Shown here: positions 36,772 to 47,711 of the stretch, in pieces | How the letters are laid out: each line of letters opens with the position of its first letter | How positions within the stretch are numbered: position 1 is the first letter of the stretch | Assembly (NCBI GenBank): GCA_000320545.1 | Contig: ADNK01001663.1 | Coordinates: 1-49,775 of the forward strand | Reading direction: 5' to 3' | DNA: 49,775 nt | Source of the DNA: Bigelowiella natans CCMP2755 | Taxonomy: Eukaryota; Cercozoa; Chlorarachniophyceae | Translations under genes and position numbers: made by a program | Notes under the pieces: model-generated | What the model saw: the letters and a program-made list of their open reading frames with translations, nothing else | Told to the model about the DNA's origin: nothing | Databases searched by the model: none

Positions 36772-38903
36772 TATGATGGTAGTAGGCGGTTGGCAGTAGC
36801 GGGAAAAGCACGCAGACTCGCTAGTTTTGGTCTAGTTTCTATTCCGCTGAGCGCATCCGGCTCATAGTCACACAAATACATCGACGCAGGGACAACATAT
36901 CGTATATCTGCGAGTGTTTTGTGAGAAACCCCAGTTAGCTATTATTCAAACCTCAGGACTTTCTTATGTTTGCTCTCAAGCTTCACCACAAACTTGCACT
37001 CTCCCAGAAGAAATACCCGCTTTCGCAGAGCTGTGGCATGTCTGTGCACCAATTCTTGTTCAGATTGTCACAACATGTAACCTCCGCTGTTCAAAGGAAT
37101 CAATGCACAATTTTTTGTTTCAACCAAAGTGCACTGTGCGATGTGCATGAGATAGAAGCATGCAATGGCCATGAATGCGATTTGTTCCTTGCTAGCTTGG
37201 CGCAAATTGCACGCTTAATGATCAATTTATTCATTGCCATTGCACATTGCATCGTGTGTTGTTCTTTGCATCACGTTGGTATGCAATTGCTTGCGCTCGC
37301 GTGGTTATTGCGCTTCTATTTGCATCATGCAAATGAGCTAGCTTGACGCGCTTGTGCACGCATTCCGCCATGCTAGCATGGCTAGATGCGCTGGATGCAC
37401 CGTGATGAGCAAGACACATGGTACGTACGCATATGCACCTATGCACATGCACGCTAGTCAGAGCAGGGTGACTCACAAACACGTCTAGACATGACTGTCT
37501 CGCATTGCTAGCTAGCTAGATTGGCTAGCAGCTGTAGCGCACACGACATGCGTGGACGACCAACATAGACACTGTGGACGTACACAGTGCGTAGACAGCT
37601 TGCCATGATGGACGCACGTACGGCAAGGATCAAAGTCGTAATTGTCGTAACAACATCCACGCGCGCACAAACTAGCAAAATTCGTTGCATCCTGTAAATG
37701 TCTATTGACTACCAGCAACTGACTTGCTAGCTTGCTGCACACACATGCATGGCCAAATAAATGTCGTGAACAAATGCTGGAACGGAAATGTAATGCGATC
37801 GTCTGGAAACAATCTCAATGATGTGATGTCCATCAACTTCCTTCACTCAATTGTTCATCGATCCAGCATGCAACCCAGTCATCTGAGCATGCATGCACAC
37901 GTGTGCAGATGATGTGCGATGCACGCATCGCGTCGCAGAGAGCTGCACAGAAGCTGAAGAGCATTGAAAGTCATCAGCAGCAGCGTGCGCATGCTGCCGA
38001 CGATCACTAGACCATATGTGCGCACGTGCACGGAGTCGACGTGCTAGCGTGCTGTGAGCAGTACATGAGTTCTGTTGCTGGGCCAGACCGCTAAACTCAC
38101 GCATTATTGTGTCCCACATTATTTTGAAGTATATGGGTGTCCTGCCAATGAGAGAATCACCATATATAGATCAGGAGCCTGAGAACGTTGGAAAAGTTGT
38201 GCATTGCATTGTTTGCAGAATCCTAAATCACGCAAAGAGGGTTCTATCTCGGGCTGCCAAGATCTACATCCAGCAACGATGTCCCCCATTTTCTGACAAC
38301 TACGTTGTTGCCATGCACTGCATGCGTCATCGATCGAACAAATCTGCTAGAAACGTGCAGTATGCAAAATTTTGGCTGCGTACGTAGCGTCGTGTCAACG
38401 CTTAATTTAATAACCGACACTGGCTAGTACGTTGGCAATGTGGTCACGTGAGTGATGAAGAAATTCTCAATTGGCTGATGGAGCTCCTTCGGGAAGACTC
38501 TTCACATGCACGCACGTCACGGAGGGCGCAATGTGTATGTGTATGCATGATGCACGCTATGAGTGGCACGTAGGCGCACCTCACGAAGTATGAAATTAGT
38601 TATTTGTGGTAGACAGGCGCACCTGTAATTAGGCATATATCTAGACCATTATTTTAGAGACATATATCTGATGTGCTGTATATCTATATAACTAGCTCCT
38701 ACGCATGCGGCACACACACACGTTAGAGCAGTGGATCAGATACAATCGATTATCGTATGGAAACTCAATGGCGTGTTTATTTTTGAATTATTATGTCCGT
38801 GCATTATCATATCTTTTAGCAGAGCCTCGGCATTTATATTTCTAGCTGATGATATTTTATTGACACCGAGCTGTGCTGCTTTTCATTTCTGGGTGGAAGC
38901 CCT
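36772..38903. other. CTAG/CATG/TGCA-rich intergenic island
   Basis: About 2.1 kb without credible genes. From about 37000 to 38400 it is dense in GCTAGC, CATG, TGCATG and ACGT palindromes, as at 9130-9380 and 12111-13000. A 17-mer CATGCTAGCATGGCTAG (near 37369) also occurs near 9268. The short open frames are shadows of this composition. From 38400 to 38900 the sequence becomes AT-rich and leads into the 3' end of the secreted-protein gene. Confidence 0.6.
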
Positions 38904-41879
38904 TCAAGCATCCAACTCAGCAGCGAATTTTGTCTTTTGTGCAGCGCAAGGTCCCAAAGCAAATTCGGCACCTTTGGCATCTCTACACCAGAACAATTCA
39001 AGGACTTGTCCTCCGCTCTGTTGAACGTACATACCGCCAGCCCCTGCACCAGTGACCGCATCTAAACCACCGACCCCAGTTTGCACTTCGCTGTGAGTCC
39101 AAAATTCTACCTGCGCGAGGGTGAAAGCTCCTTTAGAGGAGTCCCAGTAATAGTTAAGGTCAATCTCAGCACCACTGTAAGTGGTGGTACTCCCAACACC
39201 AATTTTAGGAAGGAAGTAGTTAATGGCGGCACTCGTGATATCCAATCCCGCGAATTCCTTGAATCCATCAAATAGATTGACCGCAACCTCTTTTCCATCT
39301 TTTTTCACCTTCTTCAAGGTCTTAAGGCCGTCGGTGATCTCATTAACTGGGCCTGACAGCGACTGCACAAGGGATTTCATTGTAGTCTCTGACTTCTTGG
39401 CCTTGGTGTGTGTCACGAATGTCGTTACTCCATCCTTAATACCATTAACTAGTTTTGTGATTCCGGTAGTAATGGTAGTGACGAGAGTGGCAGTACTGCG
39501 AACCGTTTTGGCGATAGTGGCGCCTTCAGGCATGCCAACAGCTACAGCGCCGCCAACTGCAGGGAATGAGTATGGGCACATAAGCTTAATCCCCAACGCG
39601 ACCTTACTACCAGCTTTCGAAGTTTTTTGCCATGCGACATCAAAGTCCATGCCGCCAACCCCCAGTTCCACGTGAACGTTTCCATGAATTTGGTAGACGG
39701 ATCCGGCGTATTTCCAAGCTTTAAGACCTTCGTCGTAGTTGAATCTAATACATTTAGGTTACATTTACGTGAGATTGTTGTTCTAGAGATACATGAGGTT
39801 GTACTTTAGTTTACCCGTATTGAGCCGCTGCATCGACGGTGAAGGCGGTGTGACTCGCCGCGCAGAAGTCGCTTGCTTTTGAGTTCGAAACTACAAACTT
39901 AATACCGACAGCGAATTCATTCCACTTAAGAGGCTTTGTGACTACGGGCTCGATGCTGTATGCTTCCATAGCCGTCAAGACCTCACTTAGTTTGTTAAAG
40001 GCGAGCATCTCTGCCACTTTTCCGATCCTCCAATCTCCTGCACAGAAGTCAGGGGAGGCTGCACCGCATGGTTTTGTAATATCCAATTGAGCAAGACCCA
40101 TCTGCGTCAAACGATCTGTGTAGCAAGTCGAGTCGCCCGAGTTGAACTGGCACTCCGTAATAGTCCCCCATGCATCAGGAAACATAGCCGCCCACAATTT
40201 TGCCTGGTACGCAGCATCGCCACTCTTAAGATCATAATGGGTATCACTGAAGTAACCGCCCTTAATGAAACGCTTTAGCAAATGCTCAAATGCATTGCCT
40301 TTCTTGACTTTATCACCAAAGACCGCTGATGGAGTATGAAGATCACAATTAAAAAAACATGCAGTTAGAACAAAATATATACTGTGTTGCGGATATGTTG
40401 GTTCGTACATAGAAGCTTCTGGCCGAAAGTATTCACTGTTAATGGAAATGCTGACTCGAACGCTGGCTTGAAAACCTGTTTTATTCTTATGTTATAAATA
40501 GGTTGTAGCACACACACAAAAGCATACGCACACAAAAGAAAGAAGAAAAAAATTGTCCTCTTTTTGACTAACCTTCGTTGCCAAATATTGATCTACTTGT
40601 TCCTGTCCCGCTGCCACTTTTTTACCGAAATCCTTTTTCGCGTCCGCCTTCTTAACAACCTAAAAAGAGTTGATCTTTCAGTCGATGATTTCGGGCTCCT
40701 GTGCGCGTTGTACGCATAGGGTTGTAAGGGATTGCGATGTACATACCTCATTGTCGTAATTGGTTTTTATTTTACCCCAGAAAGTCTCGATGTAACCCTT
40801 GGCTTCGGCCAGAATTAAAGTCTGCAGCTTGTTGTCATACCTTAGAACAAGCAATCCAATCATTTAAGGAAAAAAAATGGTTGTTATGGAGCTTGCCGCG
40901 GTTAATTTGGTATACTTTTCCTGAATCTTGTTGTAGATGGTAGCTAGTTTATCGTCGTTTGACGCGACGTTCATCCCCATCTTTTGCTTAAATTCTTTGA
41001 GCCTGATACAATAGGATGCAATTAATTTCGTTTCACTTTCCTTGTACAGCTTCATTGCTACACGTAATAGCGCGCACCTGTCCGATCCGAACTTCTTCAT
41101 ATTTTCCCAGATAGTTGCGAAAGGGGCCGATGCTTGTTCGGCGGTACATGGACCTTTAACCGACAACTCAAGTTCTACGGCGAAGTAGCTGTATCCGACA
41201 GTGACGACACCCTAAATTTTTACGTGTTGTTTTATGAATGTGGAAATATGTGTTGTGGAGGTAATGTGTTTTAACATTTTTTTATGTTCCCAAGAATTTC
41301 TCTCTACGAATAGTAGGTGAAACAGTTCGTATTTGCCTTACGTTAAGTTCAAGCTTGCTGTTAGGGTCAGTTCCGTCCGTTTCACCGCCAACAGTCAATT
41401 TTGCTCCGAGCCTAGAAAGTATTAGATTGTATTCATAAATTGGTGTACTCTTCAGTAAGAGTTGCTGTTGCTTCAGACTTACCATAGGCCGTCTGGGCTA
41501 CTCACATAGACACAAATGTAGTCTGCTTTCTTGATATTTGTTTCGTACCTGAATGGTTAATTAAGCAAGGCGGTGAATTTCGGTAAGATAATCACGATTT
41601 CTGCATTGATGAATGGACTCACTCTTTATGTTTGCCATGGAGCGTCAGCTGCTTGCGATGTTTCTTCGATTTGCGAGAGTGAGGGTGCATAGCTGCAACG
41701 GTTTCGTTGCGGTAGGTCGACCTGTACTTACGGTTAGGGTAGAAGAGGTCGGCAACATACTCGAAAGTATTCTCTTGTTCCGTCTCAAGATGAACGTGCA
41801 GGCACCCGGTTCCATGATGCTTCACGGTGTGGGAGTGTGCAGGGGCTGCAAGTAGGAGTAGAGGTAGAAGGGCGATCAT
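38904..41879 (-). CDS. Predicted secreted 724-aa protein of unknown family
   Basis: Eleven exons: 41879-41732, 41692-41623, 41548-41483, 41411-41342, 41211-41078, 41002-40916, 40840-40747, 40659-40573, 40475-40409, 40325-39815, 39744-38904. All junctions are GT-AG and the phases close exactly to 724 codons plus stop. The start Met opens a clear signal peptide (MIALLPLLLLAAPAHS). After it come a His-rich basic patch, a strand-rich segment (LWLGAKLTVGGETDG, VVTVGYSYFAVELEL), a long charged helical region, a Cys-containing middle part (ITECQFNSGDSTCY, ITKPCGAASPDFCAGD) and a Gly/Val/Thr-rich C-terminal half with a possible amphipathic or membrane-active stretch (ATLVTTITTGITKLVNGI). There is no transmembrane anchor and I recognise no domain. 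It should enter the secretory pathway; any function would be a guess. A paralogous exon fragment lies upstream at 42678-42785 on the other strand. Confidence 0.85.
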
Positions 41880-43331
41880 TGCGGAGTCACAGTTAATCTG
41901 CCTCGTGTGTTTGGAATCTGATAAACTGGAACCAGTCATGTATTTAAGTTTGAAATTTTAAATATTTGAAATTTTTGAATTTTAATAACAAAATAAAAAG
42001 ATTACAGCAGCCATCTCTATCAGAGAAAAAATACATAATTGCATCAAGTTTGTCCTTTACATAGTTAAACTTTTGAAGTCGCAGGATACTTTTTCTGGGT
42101 AACGCCTACAGAAATTTTAATCTTCTATCTTACAATATTTATAAAATTTGAATTATATTTTAAATTTGAATTATTATTTATTTTATTTATTTATTTATTT
42201 ATTTATTTATATTTATTTATTTGTATACATGTAGATCTACTACACTGAGTAGATCTACTTTCATACTTAAAGCACGTTGTGAGTTGAAAAAAAAACAGAA
42301 ATTCCCCAAGAAATCCATGGAAATCCTTGGAACTGTAAATAAATACATTAGAGATCGCCTGGGCGCGATTTTCGCAGGGGCTCTTTCTAGTCTAGTTTTC
42401 CACATGGTCAATCCCATCGGGTTGGATGCGCAAACGGCGTTCCCTTCCCCCGCTGACAAGGTGATGAGCTTTCTGCATGTTGAAATTTTCCATGGTGGCT
42501 CTGCTAACTGAGGAGGAAGTGGATGAAGTAGCACATCCAATGATTCTTTCAGCCACCATTGGAATCAATTCGTTCAACTCATGCTAGCACGTTCTGGGTG
42601 CACACAAACGTGTCCATGCAGATGCCCATGAATTGTGGTTTTCATGTTCGCAACACTGTCTTCCGTGAACCGGGTGAAGTTGTGGAGAACACCTCCCCTT
42701 ATGCAGCCCCGACAATGAAACGGAGAACAGTTTTCAGCATGTGGCTGATGTCTTCTACCCCATCAAAACAACACGCAAGAAATGAATGTGAAGAGAGAAG
42801 GAGATCTTGCATGGCATGCAAGTCATGAGGACTTCAATTCTGTAATTTATCAAAGAAGACATGATGAAACTTATCGATGCGAAAGAATTCAAACCACGCA
42901 CTGCAAGATTGATACAACCAAACAACTGCAACACCCTCTGTCTTCACATGTCAATGGCTCATGCTCTGACCCAAGCAGAAAGCTAGAACGGTGCGGCGAC
43001 TACTACATGAAACAGCACCGGTATGTGTTACCCACGTTTGACGCAACGCCCATGCACGCAGGCGCGTCACGTACGTAATGCTGGCTAGATTAACAAGCCT
43101 ATGATGTGTCGACGATGTGCACAACACAAACTTCACCATTGTCATTGCTCAAATCAAGAGCAATGACCAAACAAAATAGTTCGCTGCCTAGCGATATCTA
43201 GATGTAACGCCGCCTGCGCGCACAAGTTGCATTTGCTAGTTTGTGGCATACATGCAGAACTCTCATCAGTGTGACTGAGCTAATACTGCTACACATCGAA
43301 TCATCTACTGTAGCCATCACATGCAGAGCGT
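41880..43331. other. Intergenic: AT-rich repeat zone, then sequence with a paralogue fragment
   Basis: 41940-42240 is very AT-rich and includes a (TTTA)n run at about 42172-42222. From 42240 to 43330 the composition returns to mixed, with CATG/CTAG motifs (for example near 42580 and 43080). The only coding trace is the broken secreted-protein paralogue at 42678-42785. Confidence 0.6.
42678..42785 (+). pseudogene. Broken paralogue fragment of the secreted-protein gene, first exon
   Basis: A short frame between stops at 42675-42677 and 42783-42785 encodes NETENSFQHVADVFYP. This matches ETEQENTFEYVADLFYP from exon 1 of the secreted-protein gene (41879-41732), and the shared motif is followed by Lys/Thr/Arg residues. 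It is on the opposite strand, about 0.8 kb upstream of that gene's start. I see no signal peptide, donor site or later exons in order, so it is either a relic or one exon of an unrecovered gene. Confidence 0.55.
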
Positions 43332-44154
43332 CTAATCAAAGAGATCCCATGCCTCATTCTCTAAATCCTCCTGTGCTACGGAGTTATCTCGCTCGTCCTC
43401 CTCTTTCTGCGAGTCTTTTACGTTACATTCATTTTTTGCCAGCGATTGAGACCCACTGCGCTTCTCTGCAGCAGCTGCTTTCCCGGTTCTCGCGGTTGCT
43501 ACTTTATGTTGTCCTTTTCTATCATCGCGAGCGGTGAGGCTAGACTGGCCGATACGTGAACCACTATCTTCATTATCATTATCATGCTTATCTTCGTTGG
43601 AAAGATAGAGAGCTTGGATTCGTTCCGAGGTTCGGCGAAGTCTCAACTCCTCCTGCGAAGCTTGGCGAAAATTTCTAAACACGTATGACATTGATTGGCA
43701 CCAGAATATAACGACGCAAACGAAGCAACGACATTCTGATTCGCATTTTTTCTCTTTTTAAAAATAACCTATTGTACTACTTGCTTACCTATAGATTCTC
43801 CCTTGAAACCTGGAGAATAATTCCGATTTGTGATGCTTTAGGCAATAAGTTAATGCGGCGTTGGTATCAGCTAGTGTAGCTCCATACTCAATGTGTGTCG
43901 GGGGAAGATACAGCCTTTGAATTCTCTCCAAATCAATCGCAGTCTCTAGTAGGCATAGCGCATGCTCTAAAACATCCTCTTTCTCCTTTTTTGACGATGA
44001 CGAGGATGATAACGCGGATGATGATGGTGCGGAATAGAGATAATTCTGGCAGCCTTTCACTATGAGCTGGTTTACACGGGCCTGTGATAGAACGACGATC
44101 GATGCAGCAAAATGAACCATTTTGAAACGACAAGCTTGCACCTCCGTGCACACA

Positions 44155-44249
<95 letters not shown>

Positions 44250-45806
44250 ATGTCTTAAATGCGATCGAATCAATGCAAATTTAAATCCCTCCGTGATCTT
44301 GCTGATTGTCCACAACACTCATATTATCCCGAAATAGGTTGTTATCCTAATTAGAAGGGCACGATTACTTTAACGATGTGGCTAGGGCCAAGGTACGGAA
44401 GAGCTTGATTTGCCTCGAGGATCTAATATATCATCAGAAAGAGAATATATATGAGCTGCAAGAGTATGCAGCTCTAACGACACATTGCATCACTACAGCG
44501 TCAGAATCCCAAACGCTATCAGTTGTTAAACATTAATGGCTGTATATACTTTAGCAAATATATGAGAATCTGCTCAATAGATCTCATCGTGTAAGATAGG
44601 TTTTGTGCATGCGCGCGCGTGCGCGTGCGTGCATGTGTGCTGGTGTGCTTACCGAAAAGATTTTATCAATTCCGATTTTCCCCCTCTCCAAATTCTCTTC
44701 TAAAACCCCCAGCATTTCCTCAAGCTCCAGCACTGCGTTCTGTAATGAACGATACGCTTTCTCCATCTTTGCCTTCCCCTCCTTATTCGTTCGGCTTGCT
44801 TTTGCCGCGCTACCGCCCTCTTCGGCCTCTACCCACAGATCAAGCATAAGAGCCAAGGTCTCCTCGGGATGGGGCCAGGAAGAATGAATCGACGAGAAAG
44901 GCAAGGGCGCGGAAGATCGTGTGCCTGCAGAATTGACCGTACCAGACAATATGTATATGAAAGATATATTGCAGATCGCATGGCTACATGAAAGGCAAAC
45001 GAAAAACATGATCATTCGCACAGCAAAACTACTACTACTTACTACTACTACAACAAACTACTACCACTACTACTGCACTACTACTAGCAGTACTTCTACC
45101 ACTGCTATCCTTAGATTTTCGGTTGCCTTTATTCTCCTCTCCGCCCCCGTTGAGCGTCTTCGATCCCTTAGCGGGAAGAGTATAGTGCTGCTCCATGAAC
45201 AACTTGTTTTGATATCTGGGTGTCATCTCCAGAATCGGTGAAAAATACGACCACGTGACCTTTTAACGAGAGCGGGGGGGGGGGGGGGGGGGGGGGGGAG
45301 GGTGCACACTGCAATTAAGAGCAAAATAAGAGAGGGATTTCCGCAAATCCTCGAATAATATTGACTCGACGACCACTGAAGATATGCAGTCTCTCTTTCG
45401 ATAGGACGATAGCATGCTCGTATACCATCATTCTCAACACCATGCGGAGCAGCCAAGTTTACTGCATAAAACCTATTAACAACTGCAATCCCTACCGCAA
45501 ACAACGATGTTGTTACTGACGGTATCTGCTGTGAATACTTCTATCTAACGCCACCTCCTCTCCCTCTTTAATGTCGCGGACTGCCCTGAGACGGGATAAC
45601 ACACAAAGTGTACATGTGTGCATGCATTCGTGAAAACACACAGTGTGCATGTGTGCATGCATTTATCTACACACTCTAACTTGGAATGTTGCAAGTAGTA
45701 AGCGTCACCTGGCTTCAGAGACGAGCGTGTTGGTTCTGTCTACGTTACCGCCTAGCATATGTGTGTGTATGTGCATACAAACGTGATAAATAAAAAATAG
45801 ATAAAA

Positions 45807-45865
<59 letters not shown>

Positions 45866-46513
45866 GTGTGTATGTGTATGAATAGAAGATACTTTTGCTT
45901 ATCACAAATGACGCAAATACATTCCTTCTCACCTGGTTGGAACTTATGTAGATTTGGGGCACTGCTATGGTTCACCTGTACCAATTTCCCGTCATCATCA
46001 TGCTATCGAAGGCTTACGATGATCTCATCGTCATGTCGTCCCAACAAACCATTTCCGAACGTGCCACAGCGTTTGATTTGCGGATCAATTATTATATGCA
46101 CAAGGGCCTGTGTGTCTCTTCATATTTATGCTATCACGTTTATCACCATAGCCATTCGAATAAAAAGTCCTCCTTCAAAAGCGTTGAACTGCATCTTCAG
46201 AATGATCTGTTGAAAGCATAATCATTAACTGAATGACTATATTCTATTACGATCAGTATACACAGTCACGTTAACCCCCCCCCCACACACACACACACGA
46301 CACAACGTTTTTGCTTAAACAAATTCATAATACATAAAATATCTCGATTTAAGTATATATGCTTATATTGCATCTTTCCTGATATACTATGACATAGACA
46401 CGGTTACTATCCATACCAAAAGCACAAAATCGCCTGAGAAGGGATTCACTTCATTTTTCTCCAGCTCGTTGCAAATTGCCTTCACAGCTTTTGCGTGCTT
46501 GCTTCTGCATGGA

Positions 46514-46573
<60 letters not shown>

Positions 46574-46932
46574 ATGATGTGGGGATTCTTTAACCACCTT
46601 GCCTTTGCGAGAGCTCCAGGAGAAAGCTCGCTTAACTTTCTCGGATGCAAACACTCTATGGATCGAAGTATACCCCGACGCTCATTATCCATTAGAGCCA
46701 TTCGCGCAAGTCGCACATGTGTGCACCATTTATGATCAATCTCCTGATGCTTCTCAGAGGGGTTACTTCCCCTGGTAGCCATGAGCGGCCCCTCCCTCAT
46801 GACAAGCTGCCCAGCTGAAATTCTGCTCGTTGCAAAGACTCCGCGACCCCCGCCAACGCCTTCCCTCTCCCTCACTTCGAGTGGCCCGAAAAAATTGAAA
46901 TCCGTCGCCATTCTTTGGCAATGGGGTAGCAC
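43332..46932 (-). CDS. SET-domain protein, SMYD-like without a MYND finger
   Basis: Ten exons: 46932-46598, 46504-46417, 46206-46147, 45975-45933, 45751-45709, 45585-45555, 45226-45100, 44924-44653, 44141-43789, 43674-43332. Phases close to 564 aa plus stop. The SET domain opens with GRGVFATSRISAG, continues with FNAFEGGLF, has MVNHSSAPN in place of the usual NHSCxPN, and ends with ARAVRDIKEGEE and a modified Tyr region (MTPRYQNKL). Residues 60-130 lack the Cys/His pattern of a MYND finger, and no post-SET cysteine cluster follows. The C-terminal half is helical (LERIQRLYLPPTHIEYGATLADTNAAL), like the TPR-like tail of SMYD proteins, and ends in an acidic stretch. Likely role: a lysine methyltransferase or a relative with reduced activity. 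Met at 46911 is an alternative start in the same frame. Confidence 0.8.
44153..44250. repeat. Compound microsatellite (AC)n(AT)n(AG)n in SET-gene intron
   Basis: Three dinucleotide runs in direct succession inside the intron between exons 44924-44653 and 44141-43789. On the gene's strand the order is CT, AT, GT, ending about 12 bases before the acceptor at 44142. Confidence 0.92.
45273..45299. repeat. Long poly-G tract in SET-gene intron
   Basis: An almost pure G run of about 26 bases in the intron between exons 45585-45555 and 45226-45100. On the coding strand it is a C tract upstream of the acceptor. Other long G runs occur at 5270-5298 and about 28999-29024. Confidence 0.85.
45601..45664. 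repeat. Direct repeat of about 30 bp, two imperfect copies
   Basis: Two adjacent copies share CATGTGTGCATGCATT: one at about 45602-45630, the other at about 45636-45664. They lie in the SET-gene intron between 45709 and 45585 and are made of alternating purine-pyrimidine sequence. Confidence 0.75.
45806..45866. repeat. Compound microsatellite (AC)n(AT)n in SET-gene intron
   Basis: AC run followed by AT run between exons 45975-45933 and 45751-45709. A matching (AT)n(GT)n run is in the first intron at about 46518-46572. Both produce spurious Ile-Tyr frames. Confidence 0.9.
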
Positions 46933-47423
46933 TGTAAATCGCTGGTTAGGGGTGAGGCGGGTGCTGCGCGCCTACAGCTGCCTCTCGTCGGCGGACGAAC
47001 GACGGCTTCGGAGCTCAGTAGGAGGAGGATCCAGTTACTACCCGATACTATCGAAAGTTCCAAAAATCCAAGGGCGTTAAGCCTGTAGATGGACTACAAT
47101 TTATGTCGCATGTGAAAAACCTGGGGAATGAAATGTGGGGTGTGGGCTGTGCACGGCGGCATCTGGCATCACGACGAGAGACAAAGCAGGTGGCAGGAAT
47201 TTGTGGTTTGTTGTTGCATCTGCTCGCCGCGCATCGATCGCAGCACGAAAATGTGACACGAGGAAAGCGCGATTTTGCACGTAGATGCATCACATTCATT
47301 GCACCTGCTAGCCTGCTAGCTCCAGAGCTAGCTATGTTGCGCGTAAGGTGTTCACAGGCCGAGGCGCTACGTGCACAAGTAGGCAGGGGGGGGGAAAGGC
47401 ACGTTTGCTTCCTTTTGAAGAGT
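46933..47423. other. Intergenic region between SET gene and retrotransposon
   Basis: No gene seen. The first 170 bases are the 5' flank of the SET-domain gene. The part at about 47280-47345 repeats the GCTAGC and TGCATG style of the islands at 12111-13000 and 37000-38400, and a G run lies at about 47387-47394. Confidence 0.5.
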
Positions 47424-47660
47424 TGTGTTTATTTTTATTAAAGATTATATTTTTATTAAATCGTGCACTGCGTAATCATTCGCGAAGCTTTCGCGAATGC
47501 CGCCGCACGTGGGGCAGCACACTTCCGGTGTGCTGCCATGAGTCCCGCCGGAACCCACGTGCCTATGCTGTATTAATATCTACGTTATCTATATTCTATA
47601 TCCGCGACAACCCCTTTGTTGTCGCACGTGACTTGTGCCCGCGTAGTGGTACGCGCTACA
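47424..47660 (-). repeat. Candidate 3' LTR with stem-loop structures
   Basis: Bounded on the minus strand by TGT (47660) and ACA (near 47424). It holds three inverted repeats: CATTCGCGAA at 47477-47486 with its complement at 47490-47499, GGCAGCACAC at 47513-47522 with its complement at 47528-47537, and GCGACAA at 47604-47610 with its complement at 47619-47625. The boundaries are inferred. Confidence 0.4.
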
Positions 47661-47711
47661 CCTCCCCCAAGTCACGTTGCTCCTTCCTTCCTTCCTTATT
47701 CCCTTAGACCT

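Noticed and set aside
36914-38387. Several short plus- and minus-strand frames of 60-130 codons
   Set aside because: They are Cys/His/Met-rich products of the CATG/TGCA-rich island, with no motif and no splice partner.
45223-45504. 93-codon minus-strand frame in the SET-domain gene
   Set aside because: Joining it to the neighbouring exons gives stops. The exons 45585-45555 and 45226-45100 join in phase without it.
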